A stretch of DNA of 64,000 nt from assembly GCA_021324045.1 (NCBI GenBank), contig JAJPJV010000034.1, forward strand, positions 104,153 through 168,152. Reading direction: 5' to 3'. This document shows positions 15,956 to 24,136 of the stretch, one piece after another. A program made the translations under genes and the position numbers. The notes beneath the pieces are model-generated. The model was given only the letters and a program-made list of their open reading frames with translations, searched no databases and had not been told where the DNA came from. The stretch's first letter is position 1. Each line of letters starts with the position of its first letter. Origin of the DNA: Actinomycetota bacterium. GTDB lineage: Bacteria > Actinomycetota > Acidimicrobiia > Acidimicrobiales > RAAP-2.

Positions 15956-17472
15956 CGGAGTGCCCCGAGCTCACGGGCTGCTCGCTCGAGGAGCCCGGAG
16001 AGCACGCCAGGTGGGTGGACGCCGAGCAGCGCGAGCGCGCCGAGACCGGTCGCCATCGCGGCCACGATCCATGCGCTGCTTCGGGCAGGAGGCGACCCCG
16101 GGAGAGCCGGGCAGGCCTCGGCCGGGGCGAGCTCCTCGGAACTGCCCCGGACCCCGGTCCCGCTCGGGGGTCGCCTGCCTGCCGGCGTGAGCATGGTCTG
16201 GGAGGCGAACCACGAGAGCCCGAGGGTCGCAGCGCTCCCCAGCACGAGGAGGACTGCAGCGACCGCGTCCTTGGGGTCGGTCAGCCCGCCCGAGACGATT
16301 AAGAACTCGCTACGGAACAAACCGAACGGGGGCATCGCTGAGAGCCCCAGGACCGCGAGGAGCAACATCGGGCCGCTCCACGGCAATGCAGCGGTCCCCC
16401 CGCGGATCCTGCGCATGTCCTTGGTCCCGAAGGTGTTCGTAACGCTGCCGGCGCCGAAGAACGCCGTGCTCTTGGCCGCTGCGTGGGCCAGGACGTGGAG
16501 CAGCACCCCGACAACGGCAATCCGAGTGGAAAAGCTCATCCCGACGGCCAGCACGCCCATGTGCTCGATGCTCGAATAGGCGAAGAGGCGTTTGAGGTCG
16601 CGCTGGTTCGCCAGGGAGAGCGACGAAAGGACGAGCGAGGCCAGCCCGAAGCCGAGCAGGATGTCACGGGGGAATGCCGGCCCGAGCGTCCGGATGCTTA
16701 CTTGGTAGAAGCGCAGGATGGCATAGAAGCTCACCGCGAGAAGCGCTCCAGACAGCAGCGCCGAAACCGCAGTCGGCGCCTCGGAATGTGCGTCGGGCAG
16801 CCAGGTATGCAGCGGGACGAGACCCATCTTCGTGCCGAAGCCCAGAACTGCCAGGACGAAGGAGAGGCGCACCAGCTCGGGCGAGAAGCGACCTGCCGCG
16901 CGGAGAAGCTCGGAGTAGAAGGGCTCGTAGGAGCTCCCGAAGACCACGGTGCCAGCCTCGTAGAGCACGATGGTGCCGAACAGGGCGATCCCGAGCCCCA
17001 TCGAGGCGATCACCACGTACTTCCACGCCGCTTCTGTCGCCGTGTCGGTGCCCTCGATGGCAACGAGGAGCGCGGAGATGATCGTCGTGATCTCGATCGC
17101 CACCCACAGCAATGCGAAGCCGTTCACCGCGGTTGCCATGAGCATCGCCCACGCGAACAGGTTGAAGCCCGCGAAGAACCGACGCAGGTAGCGCTTGTCG
17201 CCGCCAGGGCGGAGGTCGCCCGCTGCAAAGACTGCCGTCGTCATGTACAAGAACGCAACCGTGACCATGAAGACGACCGACAGCGCATCGACTCGCAGCC
17301 AACCCGAGAGTGCAGTCGCGCTCCTCGCAGGGATGAGCGTCAGCGCGAGCACGAAGCTCAGGAGCCCGCTTGCGAGCGAGAGGACCCGGGAGAGCTTCGC
17401 CGGTGTCCACCACGAGGCAAGCCCGACGACCAAGGGCACCACCATCACCACGATCAGTTCCCAGCCCACCAT
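15952..17472 (-). CDS. Proton-translocating membrane subunit, HyfF/NuoN-like
   Basis: A 506-residue antiporter-like membrane subunit of the hydrogenase-4 HyfF / complex I NuoN-NuoM type. It has about 14 hydrophobic helices, including the conserved FGTKMGLVPLHTWLPDAHSEAPTAVSALLSG block with the channel Lys, YSSIEHMGVLAVG, and HAAAKSTAFFGAGS with a second Lys. A hydrophilic Pro/Gly-rich insert (RRPPSGTGVRGSSEELAP) lies before the last helix. It overlaps the following large-subunit gene by 4 bases. Together with the HyfB- and HyfC-like subunits it would conduct protons across the cytoplasmic membrane. Confidence 0.9.
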   Translation of the reverse strand: MVGWELIVVMVVPLVVGLASWWTPAKLSRVLSLASGLLSFVLALTLIPARSATALSGWLRVDALSVVFMVTVAFLYMTTAVFAAGDLRPGGDKRYLRRFFAGFNLFAWAMLMATAVNGFALLWVAIEITTIISALLVAIEGTDTATEAAWKYVVIASMGLGIALFGTIVLYEAGTVVFGSSYEPFYSELLRAAGRFSPELVRLSFVLAVLGFGTKMGLVPLHTWLPDAHSEAPTAVSALLSGALLAVSFYAILRFYQVSIRTLGPAFPRDILLGFGLASLVLSSLSLANQRDLKRLFAYSSIEHMGVLAVGMSFSTRIAVVGVLLHVLAHAAAKSTAFFGAGSVTNTFGTKDMRRIRGGTAALPWSGPMLLLAVLGLSAMPPFGLFRSEFLIVSGGLTDPKDAVAAVLLVLGSAATLGLSWFASQTMLTPAGRRPPSGTGVRGSSEELAPAEACPALPGSPPARSSAWIVAAMATGLGALALLGVHPPGVLSGLLERAARELGALR

Positions 17473-17506
17473 TGGCCTCCGTTCTCCAACTGCATGCCCG
17501 TCCGCA

Positions 17507-18226
17507 TCAGCCCCGCAGCTGCTCGAGGGTCTCGGTCGAAAGCGTCCGCGCGCGACCGTGGTGGGCGCGGATCAGCAGCCCGAAGACGACGGCGGCGACG
17601 AGGAGATCGAAGAGAAGCACTACCCCGAGGATGAGCGGTAGGCCGGCAGCGATGATGAAATTCGCCACGTCGATGCCGTTGCCCAACGAGAACGTCCCCA
17701 CGGCTTGAGAGACGACATCAGAGCGCAGGATCACAAGGAGGAACGACACGAGGATCACCGCGCAGGCAATGCCCATCGTTGCCGTCGGCAGTGAGGGACT
17801 GCGAATGGGGAGTTGCTTGATGACGATGAACGCGAGCACCGAAACAACAATGGCGATCAACACCATCGTGGCAACGCGAAGGCGATGGCTCGCAACCAAG
17901 CCCACGTACGCGTCGCGCAGGAGCCTCGTGAGGATCGCCGGGACCACAACCACCTTGAGCACGAACGCCAGGATCGCCACCGCGTACAGCTCGCCAATGC
18001 CGTTATTCGCCGCGACGAACACCGCAAGGACACTGACTGCGAAGGATTGGAAGGCGTAGAGGCGCACCTGAGATCTCGACAGTCCAGCACGCAACATGGC
18101 GAACTCAGTGAGCAAGACCACGAGCGTGATCGCCTCGGTGACGCTCGAATACCTCGACGGACCCGGGGAAAAGGCGGGGGCCACCGCCGGCACGCCGGCC
18201 GTCCACAGTGTCGCCAATCGCAGCAT
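17507..18226 (-). CDS. HyfE-like membrane subunit
   Basis: A 239-residue very hydrophobic protein resembling HyfE (HycP in mycobacterial loci), the subunit that carries NuoK-like helices. Characteristic stretches are ITLVVLLTEFAMLRAGLSRSQVRLYAFQ, GELYAVAILAFVLKVVVVPAILTRLLR and GLPLILGVVLLFDLLVAAVVFGLL. The ATG at 18226 lies one base after the stop of the upstream HyfC-like gene, so a longer upstream frame is rejected. A gap of 34 bases separates it from the HyfF-like gene. Its charged residues inside helices suggest a role in ion translocation; that is known of the family and not tested here. Confidence 0.87.
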   Translation of the reverse strand: MLRLATLWTAGVPAVAPAFSPGPSRYSSVTEAITLVVLLTEFAMLRAGLSRSQVRLYAFQSFAVSVLAVFVAANNGIGELYAVAILAFVLKVVVVPAILTRLLRDAYVGLVASHRLRVATMVLIAIVVSVLAFIVIKQLPIRSPSLPTATMGIACAVILVSFLLVILRSDVVSQAVGTFSLGNGIDVANFIIAAGLPLILGVVLLFDLLVAAVVFGLLIRAHHGRARTLSTETLEQLRG

Positions 18227-18227
18227 C

Positions 18228-19205
18228 TCACCCGCTCCCCAGGTAGAGCACGACGACGGCCAGTGCTGCCAAAAGGAATGCGCCAGCCATAAATTCGGTG
18301 ATCTTGAACAGGCGAAGCTTTGAGAAGCTGTTGTCGATGACGGCGAAGACCACTCCCACCCCGAAGGCCTTCCCCATAAGGACCGGGATGGCGAGGAGGA
18401 CCGCAGAGAGCGCGCGGCTTCCCGCCAGTCCCCATGGGGCAACGAACACGTTCACCAAGATCGTGTAGAGAATCATCTGCTTCATCGCCGAGCCCCACTT
18501 GAGCAAGGCAAGGAGCGGACCGGAGTGCTCGAGAAGCCGCGCCTCGTCGATCATCCCGAACTCGAGCGTGCTTGCATGGGTCTCGACGGGAATGCGCCCC
18601 GTGTCGCCGAGCACTACGAGGAAGAACGCCACAGCAGCGAGCAGGTGGGCAGGGCGCACCGCTTGGCCGAGCGATGCCCGGGATGCAGCTGCCTCGAAGT
18701 AGGGGAGATCGGTGGTGGTGACCAGCGCGACCGTGAACGTGATGAACAACATCGAAGGCTCGATCAACGCGCCGAAGGTCATCGATCGGCTGCTCCCGAG
18801 CTGGGCGTAGGGGCCGCCGCTTTGCGCTGCGGCGAGCGCGACCACGAATCCGGCCAGCCCCAAGATGAACCCCCCGCCTAGGATGTCGCCCATGAAGCCG
18901 AGCGGAAGGGGGTACGCGGTGAGCACCGGGATGAGCAAGGGCACGACCAGGTAGCACATGAACGCCACGAGCGGCCCGGCGACGAACACCCACCCGGCGT
19001 CTTCTGGCAGCAGCGTTTCCTTCCGGAAGAGCTTGGCGAGGTCGTAGTAGGGCTGGAGGATCCGAGGACCGCGACGGCCTTGGAGCCGTCCCTCGAGATG
19101 CTCAATGGCTCCGCTGAGGAGCGGAGCCAGGACGACGATGGCGAGCACCTGGAAAACCTGGATCTGCACGGGCGTGAGATCGATACCGGCCAAGCTCTCC
19201 TCCAC
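18228..19205 (-). CDS. HyfC/NuoH-like membrane anchor subunit
   Basis: A 325-residue membrane protein of the NuoH/HycD/HyfC family, which links the soluble redox arm to the proton-pumping arm. The conserved GRRGPRILQPYYDLAKLFRKE loop is present near residue 45. Later come FGALIEPSMLFITFTVAL and the acidic cytoplasmic loop ETHASTLEFGMIDEARLLEHSGPLLALLKWG, the quinone-pocket-like region in complex I. It is the first gene of the operon (HyfC, HyfE, HyfF, HyfG, HyfHI, HyfB). The family composition matches the mycobacterial Rv0082-Rv0087 type locus, though in a different order. Confidence 0.91.
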   Translation of the reverse strand: MEESLAGIDLTPVQIQVFQVLAIVVLAPLLSGAIEHLEGRLQGRRGPRILQPYYDLAKLFRKETLLPEDAGWVFVAGPLVAFMCYLVVPLLIPVLTAYPLPLGFMGDILGGGFILGLAGFVVALAAAQSGGPYAQLGSSRSMTFGALIEPSMLFITFTVALVTTTDLPYFEAAASRASLGQAVRPAHLLAAVAFFLVVLGDTGRIPVETHASTLEFGMIDEARLLEHSGPLLALLKWGSAMKQMILYTILVNVFVAPWGLAGSRALSAVLLAIPVLMGKAFGVGVVFAVIDNSFSKLRLFKITEFMAGAFLLAALAVVVLYLGSG

Positions 19206-19834
19206 GTCGAAATCGGCGTAGAGGCCATCAGCCAGCGGCGGTTCGAGCGCCCGTCAGCGGTTGCTCACCGGAGCCTCATCCGGCGCAGCCAGCATAACGA
19301 ATGCGAGAGCCTCGAGTCGTCCATCGATCACTCGACATCCGCGGCTTCGGCTCCCCTCGACGGGTCCGAGCGCCCTCGGTCGACTGCTCGCGGCCGCCGG
19401 TGCATAGTCAGGATCCGACGACGGCCCAAGGCGGCGGAGGCCTTCGGATCCCGGCACTGACATCCGCCGCGTCGCTCGCGTACCGCTGCCTCCGGCGCCC
19501 CTCGGTCTCAAAGCAGGCCTACGTGCTGAAATCGACAGGCGAAGAACGGCTCCTCGCCACCCCGGTGGCAAGCGCGAACATCGCGGCGCACGGAACAAAC
19601 TGGCGTGCCGCGAGCACGGACCCACCCTTGTGTCCATCTGCTCGCTTCCCGAACAGAGCAATCGATCGGCCGGTCTCGGGTTTGCTTTCGATAAGCGCTC
19701 CGTCAGCACGCCGACCACCGCTGCGCCCGCCTCCGAAGGGGTTCGAGACGATCCCAGGGTCAACCCCACCCGGTCGCTTCTGCTCGTCCCCTGGTTCGCC
19801 GTGCTGGTGCTGCAGCGCCCGGGGGCACGAAGCC
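19206..19834. other. 629-base gap with no supported gene; likely hyf-like operon promoter region
   Basis: No reading frame in this stretch carries a recognisable domain; the longest ones are Arg/Pro/Ser-rich and typical of high-GC shadows. It lies upstream of the HyfC-like gene and downstream of an MFS gene on the same strand, so the promoter of the six-gene operon should be here. I could not identify a convincing -10/-35 pair or an RNA element. Confidence 0.5.
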
Positions 19835-21031
19835 TCAGGCGTGGATTCCCGGTCGCTCCACCAGATGACGGACTCGCCAGATGAGCGGGAGGGCGAGCAC
19901 CTCTGCCCCGACGCAGAACCCCACGACGGCGCCGAGGGACAGGTTGAATAGGGCCCCGATCGCCACACTTCCGAGGAACCAGGCGCTGCCGTAGCCGCCA
20001 GTGAACAGTCCAAATGCTGATGCCCGGCGTTCTTGGGGAACCATCGGCGTGACGGCAGCGGGGATGATGGACTCGTGTACTCCCATCCCGAGGCCCCAAA
20101 GGCACACGCCGACCAGGCTCGCCCAGAAGCCGCCGAGGAACACGAGTGGAGCGAACCCGGTCGCAACAACGGTCAGTGGCAAAAGGACCCCAATCCCGGC
20201 GCGGTCGTAGATCCGCCCGAACACGAACGAGCCGACACCACTCACCGCCATTGCGGTGGCGTAGAACATCGGCACCAGCGTCGCGTCCACAATTCTCGAC
20301 CGCTCGAGATGGAACGCGATGAGCGGGAAATCGGCAAACCCCGCCGCCACGAGCGCGGCGCCCGAGAGATAGATCCAGAACACCCCAGGGAACTGTGGCG
20401 TCGCAAGGGTCATGGCTGCTGGCTCGAGGTCTCGCGGTCGTGGGTGGAGCACGCGAGCGACTCCGAGCAACAACAGCGTGATCGCCGCAGGGACCGCAAG
20501 GGCCGCGAAGGCCAGCTTGTAGTCCCCGTGGGTGACGGCGAGGACGAGCGCAACCACGAGAGGGCCGAGCATCGCCCCGAACTGGTCGAGCGCCTCGTGA
20601 AGGCCGAATGCCCAGCCGTACCCCATCTCCTTGGCGGCATAGGAGAGCATGGCGTCGCGCGGGGGGTTCCTGGTTGCCTTCCCGACGCGCTCGAAGATGA
20701 TCAAGATCGCGGCGATCGGCCAGCTGCCCGCCAATGCGAGCAGCGGAACCACGGCCATTTGCACGACGTATCCCGCGATGGCGACGCCCCAATGTCGTTG
20801 GCTGCGATCGGCGGCCGGACCGGACACGAGACGAAGGCCGTAGCCAAGGAACTCACCGGCACCGGTCACCGTGCTGATCGCCAATGCACCGGCACCCAAG
20901 AGCCCCAGGTACGGACCGATGACGCTCCGGGCACCCTCGTAGGTGAAATCCGCGAACAAGCTCATGACCCCGACGAGCACCACGAAGCGCAGCGCAGCAG
21001 ACCCGCGCGACGTGCTCGGGTGCAGCCTCAT
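19835..21031 (-). CDS. Major facilitator superfamily transporter
   Basis: A 398-residue 12-helix MFS permease. The N-terminus runs directly into the first helix (RFVVLVGVMSLFADFTYEGARSVIGPYL). The loop RVGKATRNPPRDAMLSYAAKEMGYGWAFGLHEALDQFGAMLGPL is characteristic of a subgroup near the YceL/multidrug-like and antibiotic-resistance-type permeases. Later motifs include VPQERRASAFGLFTGGYGSAWFLGS. The substrate cannot be inferred. It ends with HLVERPGIHA. It stands on the same strand as the Cys-rich unknown gene upstream, with about 150 bases between them. Confidence 0.85.
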   Translation of the reverse strand: MRLHPSTSRGSAALRFVVLVGVMSLFADFTYEGARSVIGPYLGLLGAGALAISTVTGAGEFLGYGLRLVSGPAADRSQRHWGVAIAGYVVQMAVVPLLALAGSWPIAAILIIFERVGKATRNPPRDAMLSYAAKEMGYGWAFGLHEALDQFGAMLGPLVVALVLAVTHGDYKLAFAALAVPAAITLLLLGVARVLHPRPRDLEPAAMTLATPQFPGVFWIYLSGAALVAAGFADFPLIAFHLERSRIVDATLVPMFYATAMAVSGVGSFVFGRIYDRAGIGVLLPLTVVATGFAPLVFLGGFWASLVGVCLWGLGMGVHESIIPAAVTPMVPQERRASAFGLFTGGYGSAWFLGSVAIGALFNLSLGAVVGFCVGAEVLALPLIWRVRHLVERPGIHA

Positions 21032-21181
21032 CGCTTCTGACCCGAGGGGGCCGCGACCAAGCGCCCGGAGCGCAGCAGCGGCCCGAAGAGCCGGGCGTTG
21101 CGCTCCGCGTGCGCCCCACGCTCGACCGCAGGGCGGCGCGTGGTCCGAGCGGGGGAACGAGCCGATAGTGGGGGAGAGGGA

Positions 21182-21925
21182 TCAGCAATATTGAGTTTGT
21201 AGCAGCTGCGCCGCATACGCCCAACCGCCACACCATCCCAGGGCTTCGATCCACGACGAGTGATGCTCGGGACCTGCCGTCGGGCCGTCCCAGGTCATGG
21301 ACTTGATGAAGTGACGCAACCGCGCGTCGAGCTCCACCAGTGCGTCAGCGACCGGGCGCGGCTCGGCCGGCGCTCCGGCGAGGAGGTGAAGCCGGCAAAG
21401 GGGTCCAACGCCTCCGAGGCACTCGGGACAGGACCGAAGGACCCATTCGGTGACGGCCCCTCCAAGGAGGCGGCCAATGCGCGCCCGCCGATTCACCCGC
21501 CAGGTGCGGGACTCGAACGAAGGGTCGGGCGGGCCCGCCAACGTGAGGTCGCTGCACGTCAAGCACTTCCCGCGACTGCGGAGTCGCCTGATCCGTGCCC
21601 AAGCGGGGCCGACGGAATGCTCCAGGGTCGCCGCGGCCCTGCTGACGAGGTCTTCGTAGAGGATCGTGGTGGAAAAGGGCTGGTTCCGAAGCTCGGTCTC
21701 GACCACGGCGTGGAGCCATGCGTGGCGCGAGCACAATCCCCAGCTCCGCCAGAGCTGCTGACGGACATGGGGCTCTTGGATCGCACCGTCGAGGAACCAC
21801 CACAGCTGTTTGACCTCCGCGCTGGTGGCATCCAGCCAGACGTCGCCGGGAAGGGGTGATCGGTCCCCTGCAGGCGCCACGGTGGGCCAACTGGTGACCT
21901 TGGATCCCTCGGGGCGTCCGCCCAT
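21182..21925 (-). CDS. Cys/His-rich protein of unknown function
   Basis: A 247-residue soluble protein that I do not recognise. It has three Cys/His groups: GLCSRHAWLH, GKCLTCSDL and SCPECLGGVGPLCRLHL. Such spacing could bind zinc or an Fe-S cluster. There is no signal peptide and no transmembrane helix, and many conserved-looking Trp residues. The start is well supported: GGAGGGAGG lies 5 bases before the ATG at 21925. A divergent LpdA-like quinone reductase lies on the other side of a 265-base gap. No function should be assumed. Confidence 0.75.
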   Translation of the reverse strand: MGGRPEGSKVTSWPTVAPAGDRSPLPGDVWLDATSAEVKQLWWFLDGAIQEPHVRQQLWRSWGLCSRHAWLHAVVETELRNQPFSTTILYEDLVSRAAATLEHSVGPAWARIRRLRSRGKCLTCSDLTLAGPPDPSFESRTWRVNRRARIGRLLGGAVTEWVLRSCPECLGGVGPLCRLHLLAGAPAEPRPVADALVELDARLRHFIKSMTWDGPTAGPEHHSSWIEALGWCGGWAYAAQLLQTQYC

Positions 21926-22190
21926 GGGTACCTCCCTCCGATCGACGCCACTCGGGGCGCGCGGAACCCAACGAGACCGGTCCTCGTCGTGTCGTTGCCG
22001 GTGCAGGTGGAGGAGCCATCAGCCCTGTGGGGCGGTTCGGCGAGCTCCATCGCCAACGCCTCGCCATCTTAGGTCCGTACTCGCCAGTTCCTATCCTGGG
22101 GACCGTCGCTTGCGGGCAACCTGCTCGCCTTCGAGCGTCGAGGACAGGCCGCTCCAAGAGCGGATGCGACCCGGGTGGAGGGTGAGATCG

Positions 22191-23546
22191 GTGCACTTCG
22201 TTGTCATGGGGGGCGGTCCCGCAGGGAACCAAGCGGCCAGTCAGGCAGCGCGGCTGGGCGTCCAGGTGACCCTTGTCGAAGACGAGGTGATCGGCGGGGC
22301 GGCCCACCTGCGGGACTGCATCCCGTCAAAGACCATGATCGCCACCGGCGGTGCCCTTTCTGCGATGCGCCGGATGCCCGGGATGGGACTCGCGGACGCC
22401 CGCGCGCAGCTCGACCTCGAGGCGCTGGCCACCCGGGTGCAGATGATCGAGACGCGTCTAGCGTCCGCCGTGACCGAGCTGTTGACCCGCCAAGGCGTCC
22501 GCTTGATCCGAGGACAAGCACGCTTCGTCGAACCGCACGTCGTGGTTGCCGATACCGCTGAGGGTCCCGTTCGCCTGGAAGCGGACGCGATCCTCATCGC
22601 CACCGGGAGCCGGCCTCGCGTCCCGAGCTGGGCGGAGCCCGATGGCGATCGCGTCCTGACCACGCGCGACGCCTACCCGCCCAAGGAGCTCCCGAGCCAC
22701 GTCGCCGTCATTGGCTCCGGGGTGACCGGCGTCGAGTTCGTGCACATGTTCACGTCGCTGGGCTCCGAGGTCACCCTCGTGGTGAGCCGCCAACATGTGC
22801 TCCCCAACAAGGACCCCGAGGTCGCCGCGGCGCTCGAGGACACCTTCCTGGCCCGCGGCGTGCGCCTCCTCAAAGGGGCGCGCGCCGTAGGCATCGCTCG
22901 CACCCCTGAGGGGGTCCGAGTCGCCTGTGACGACGGCAGGACGGTCGAAGCGTCCCACGCCGTGCTCGCGGTCGGATCGGTTCCCAATACCGACCGCCTG
23001 AACCTGCCTGCTGCAGGCGTCGAGACGGACGCCTCGGGGTTCATCCCCGTCAATCACCACTGCCAGACCAACGTTGCCCACATCTATGCCGCCGGGGACG
23101 TTTCAGGAACGCTGTTGTTGTCCTCGGTGGCATCGATGCAAGGTCGCAAGATCGCCGAGCACATCGCCATCGGTCACACGATTGCCCATCGCCACCTCAA
23201 CTACGCCCGGGCACCCTCCGCCGTCTTCACCGAGCCCGAGATCGCCGACGTCGGGATCGCCGAGGCCGAGGCCTTCGCCGAGGGGCGCAAAGTGCGTGTC
23301 ACCAAGGTCCCGTTCGCCTCGACGGCGAGGGCGCTCATCGACAACGACACCCGAGGCTTCGTCAAGATCATCTCGGACCCTGCGACTGGTGTCGTGCTCG
23401 GAGGCTCCATCGTCGGGCACTCGGCCGCCGAGCTCATCTCGGTGATTGCCTTGGCGGTGACCGCAGAGCTTCGCGTTGCCGACATCGTCGAGTCGATGTT
23501 CGTGCACCCCGCACTCGTCGAAGCCCTTGCCGAAGCCGCGGAGTGA
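22191..23546 (+). CDS. NAD(P)H-quinone reductase, LpdA-type flavoprotein disulfide-reductase family
   Basis: A 451-residue FAD-dependent pyridine nucleotide-disulfide oxidoreductase. It begins with the FAD-binding MGGGPAGNQAASQAARLG and has the second Rossmann motif VIGSGVTGVEFVHMFTSLGSEV, the YAAGDVSG block and the C-terminal dimerisation domain. In place of the redox pair CxxxxC of lipoamide dehydrogenases it has GGAAHLRDCIPSKT, keeping only the second Cys. That is the pattern of mycobacterial LpdA (Rv3303c-like), which reduces quinones. I chose the GTG at 22191: GGAGG at 22177-22181 is 9 bases upstream. ATG 22164 and GTG 22182 are less likely. Confidence 0.88.
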   Translation: MHFVVMGGGPAGNQAASQAARLGVQVTLVEDEVIGGAAHLRDCIPSKTMIATGGALSAMRRMPGMGLADARAQLDLEALATRVQMIETRLASAVTELLTRQGVRLIRGQARFVEPHVVVADTAEGPVRLEADAILIATGSRPRVPSWAEPDGDRVLTTRDAYPPKELPSHVAVIGSGVTGVEFVHMFTSLGSEVTLVVSRQHVLPNKDPEVAAALEDTFLARGVRLLKGARAVGIARTPEGVRVACDDGRTVEASHAVLAVGSVPNTDRLNLPAAGVETDASGFIPVNHHCQTNVAHIYAAGDVSGTLLLSSVASMQGRKIAEHIAIGHTIAHRHLNYARAPSAVFTEPEIADVGIAEAEAFAEGRKVRVTKVPFASTARALIDNDTRGFVKIISDPATGVVLGGSIVGHSAAELISVIALAVTAELRVADIVESMFVHPALVEALAEAAE

Positions 23547-23641
23547 GGCCGCCTGCCCCGCTGCAGGTCTGGTGACCAGGCATCGGTGTGCCGACGAAGG
23601 AACCACGCCGAGGGGCGGAGATAAGAAGGTATTCTAACTAT

Positions 23642-24124
23642 ATGGCCCCCGAAAGAGATGCGCTGCAAGACATCGCGGTGGTGGGCGGGCAGGCCGAGGT
23701 CGCCCCTGGACGGGCAGCGGCCTGGTTGAGCAAGCAAGTCGAGCTTGGCCTCACCGACGTCGGGCTCTCGGTCCCTCAGTATCGGGTGCTCGCTTTGTTG
23801 TCGGAGGGGTCGGCGATCTCATCGATCATGGCCCGACGGCTCGCCGTGCGGCCCCCCTCGGTCAGCTCCTTGATCGACGGCCTCGTCGGCCGGGGATTGG
23901 TGGAGCGGCGCCACAACGAAGACGACCGTCGCACCGTCTCCCACCAGCTCACGCCGGCCGGCCGGCACCTCCTTGCCGAAGCCGACCAGGCTGTAGACGA
24001 CCGGCTCGCCGAGATCGCTCGATCCCTGCCCGACCAAGACGCGATCGACCATGCCTTCGAAGGCCTTCAGCTGTGGCAGCAGGCAATTACGGCGCACTTC
24101 AGAGCCCGGCTCGCAACCGGATGA
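23642..24124 (+). CDS. MarR family transcriptional regulator
   Basis: A 160-residue winged-helix regulator. The core reads VPQYRVLALLSEGSAISSIMARRLAVRPPSVSSLIDGLVGRGLVERRHNEDDRRTVSHQLTPAGR, a textbook MarR domain with the DDRR wing. The ATG at 23642 follows an unusually A/T-rich tract (23622-23641) that may hold its operator or promoter; AAGAAGG at 23623-23629 could be a loose ribosome binding site. Two ABC exporter genes follow after 12 bases, so it most likely autoregulates the operon in response to a drug-like ligand. Confidence 0.92.
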   Translation: MAPERDALQDIAVVGGQAEVAPGRAAAWLSKQVELGLTDVGLSVPQYRVLALLSEGSAISSIMARRLAVRPPSVSSLIDGLVGRGLVERRHNEDDRRTVSHQLTPAGRHLLAEADQAVDDRLAEIARSLPDQDAIDHAFEGLQLWQQAITAHFRARLATG

Positions 24125-24136
24125 CGCGGTGATCCG

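Noticed and set aside
19254..20792. 512-codon minus-strand frame overlapping an MFS gene
   Set aside because: The MFS frame has clear helices; this frame is Arg/Pro-rich and crosses the intergenic gap.
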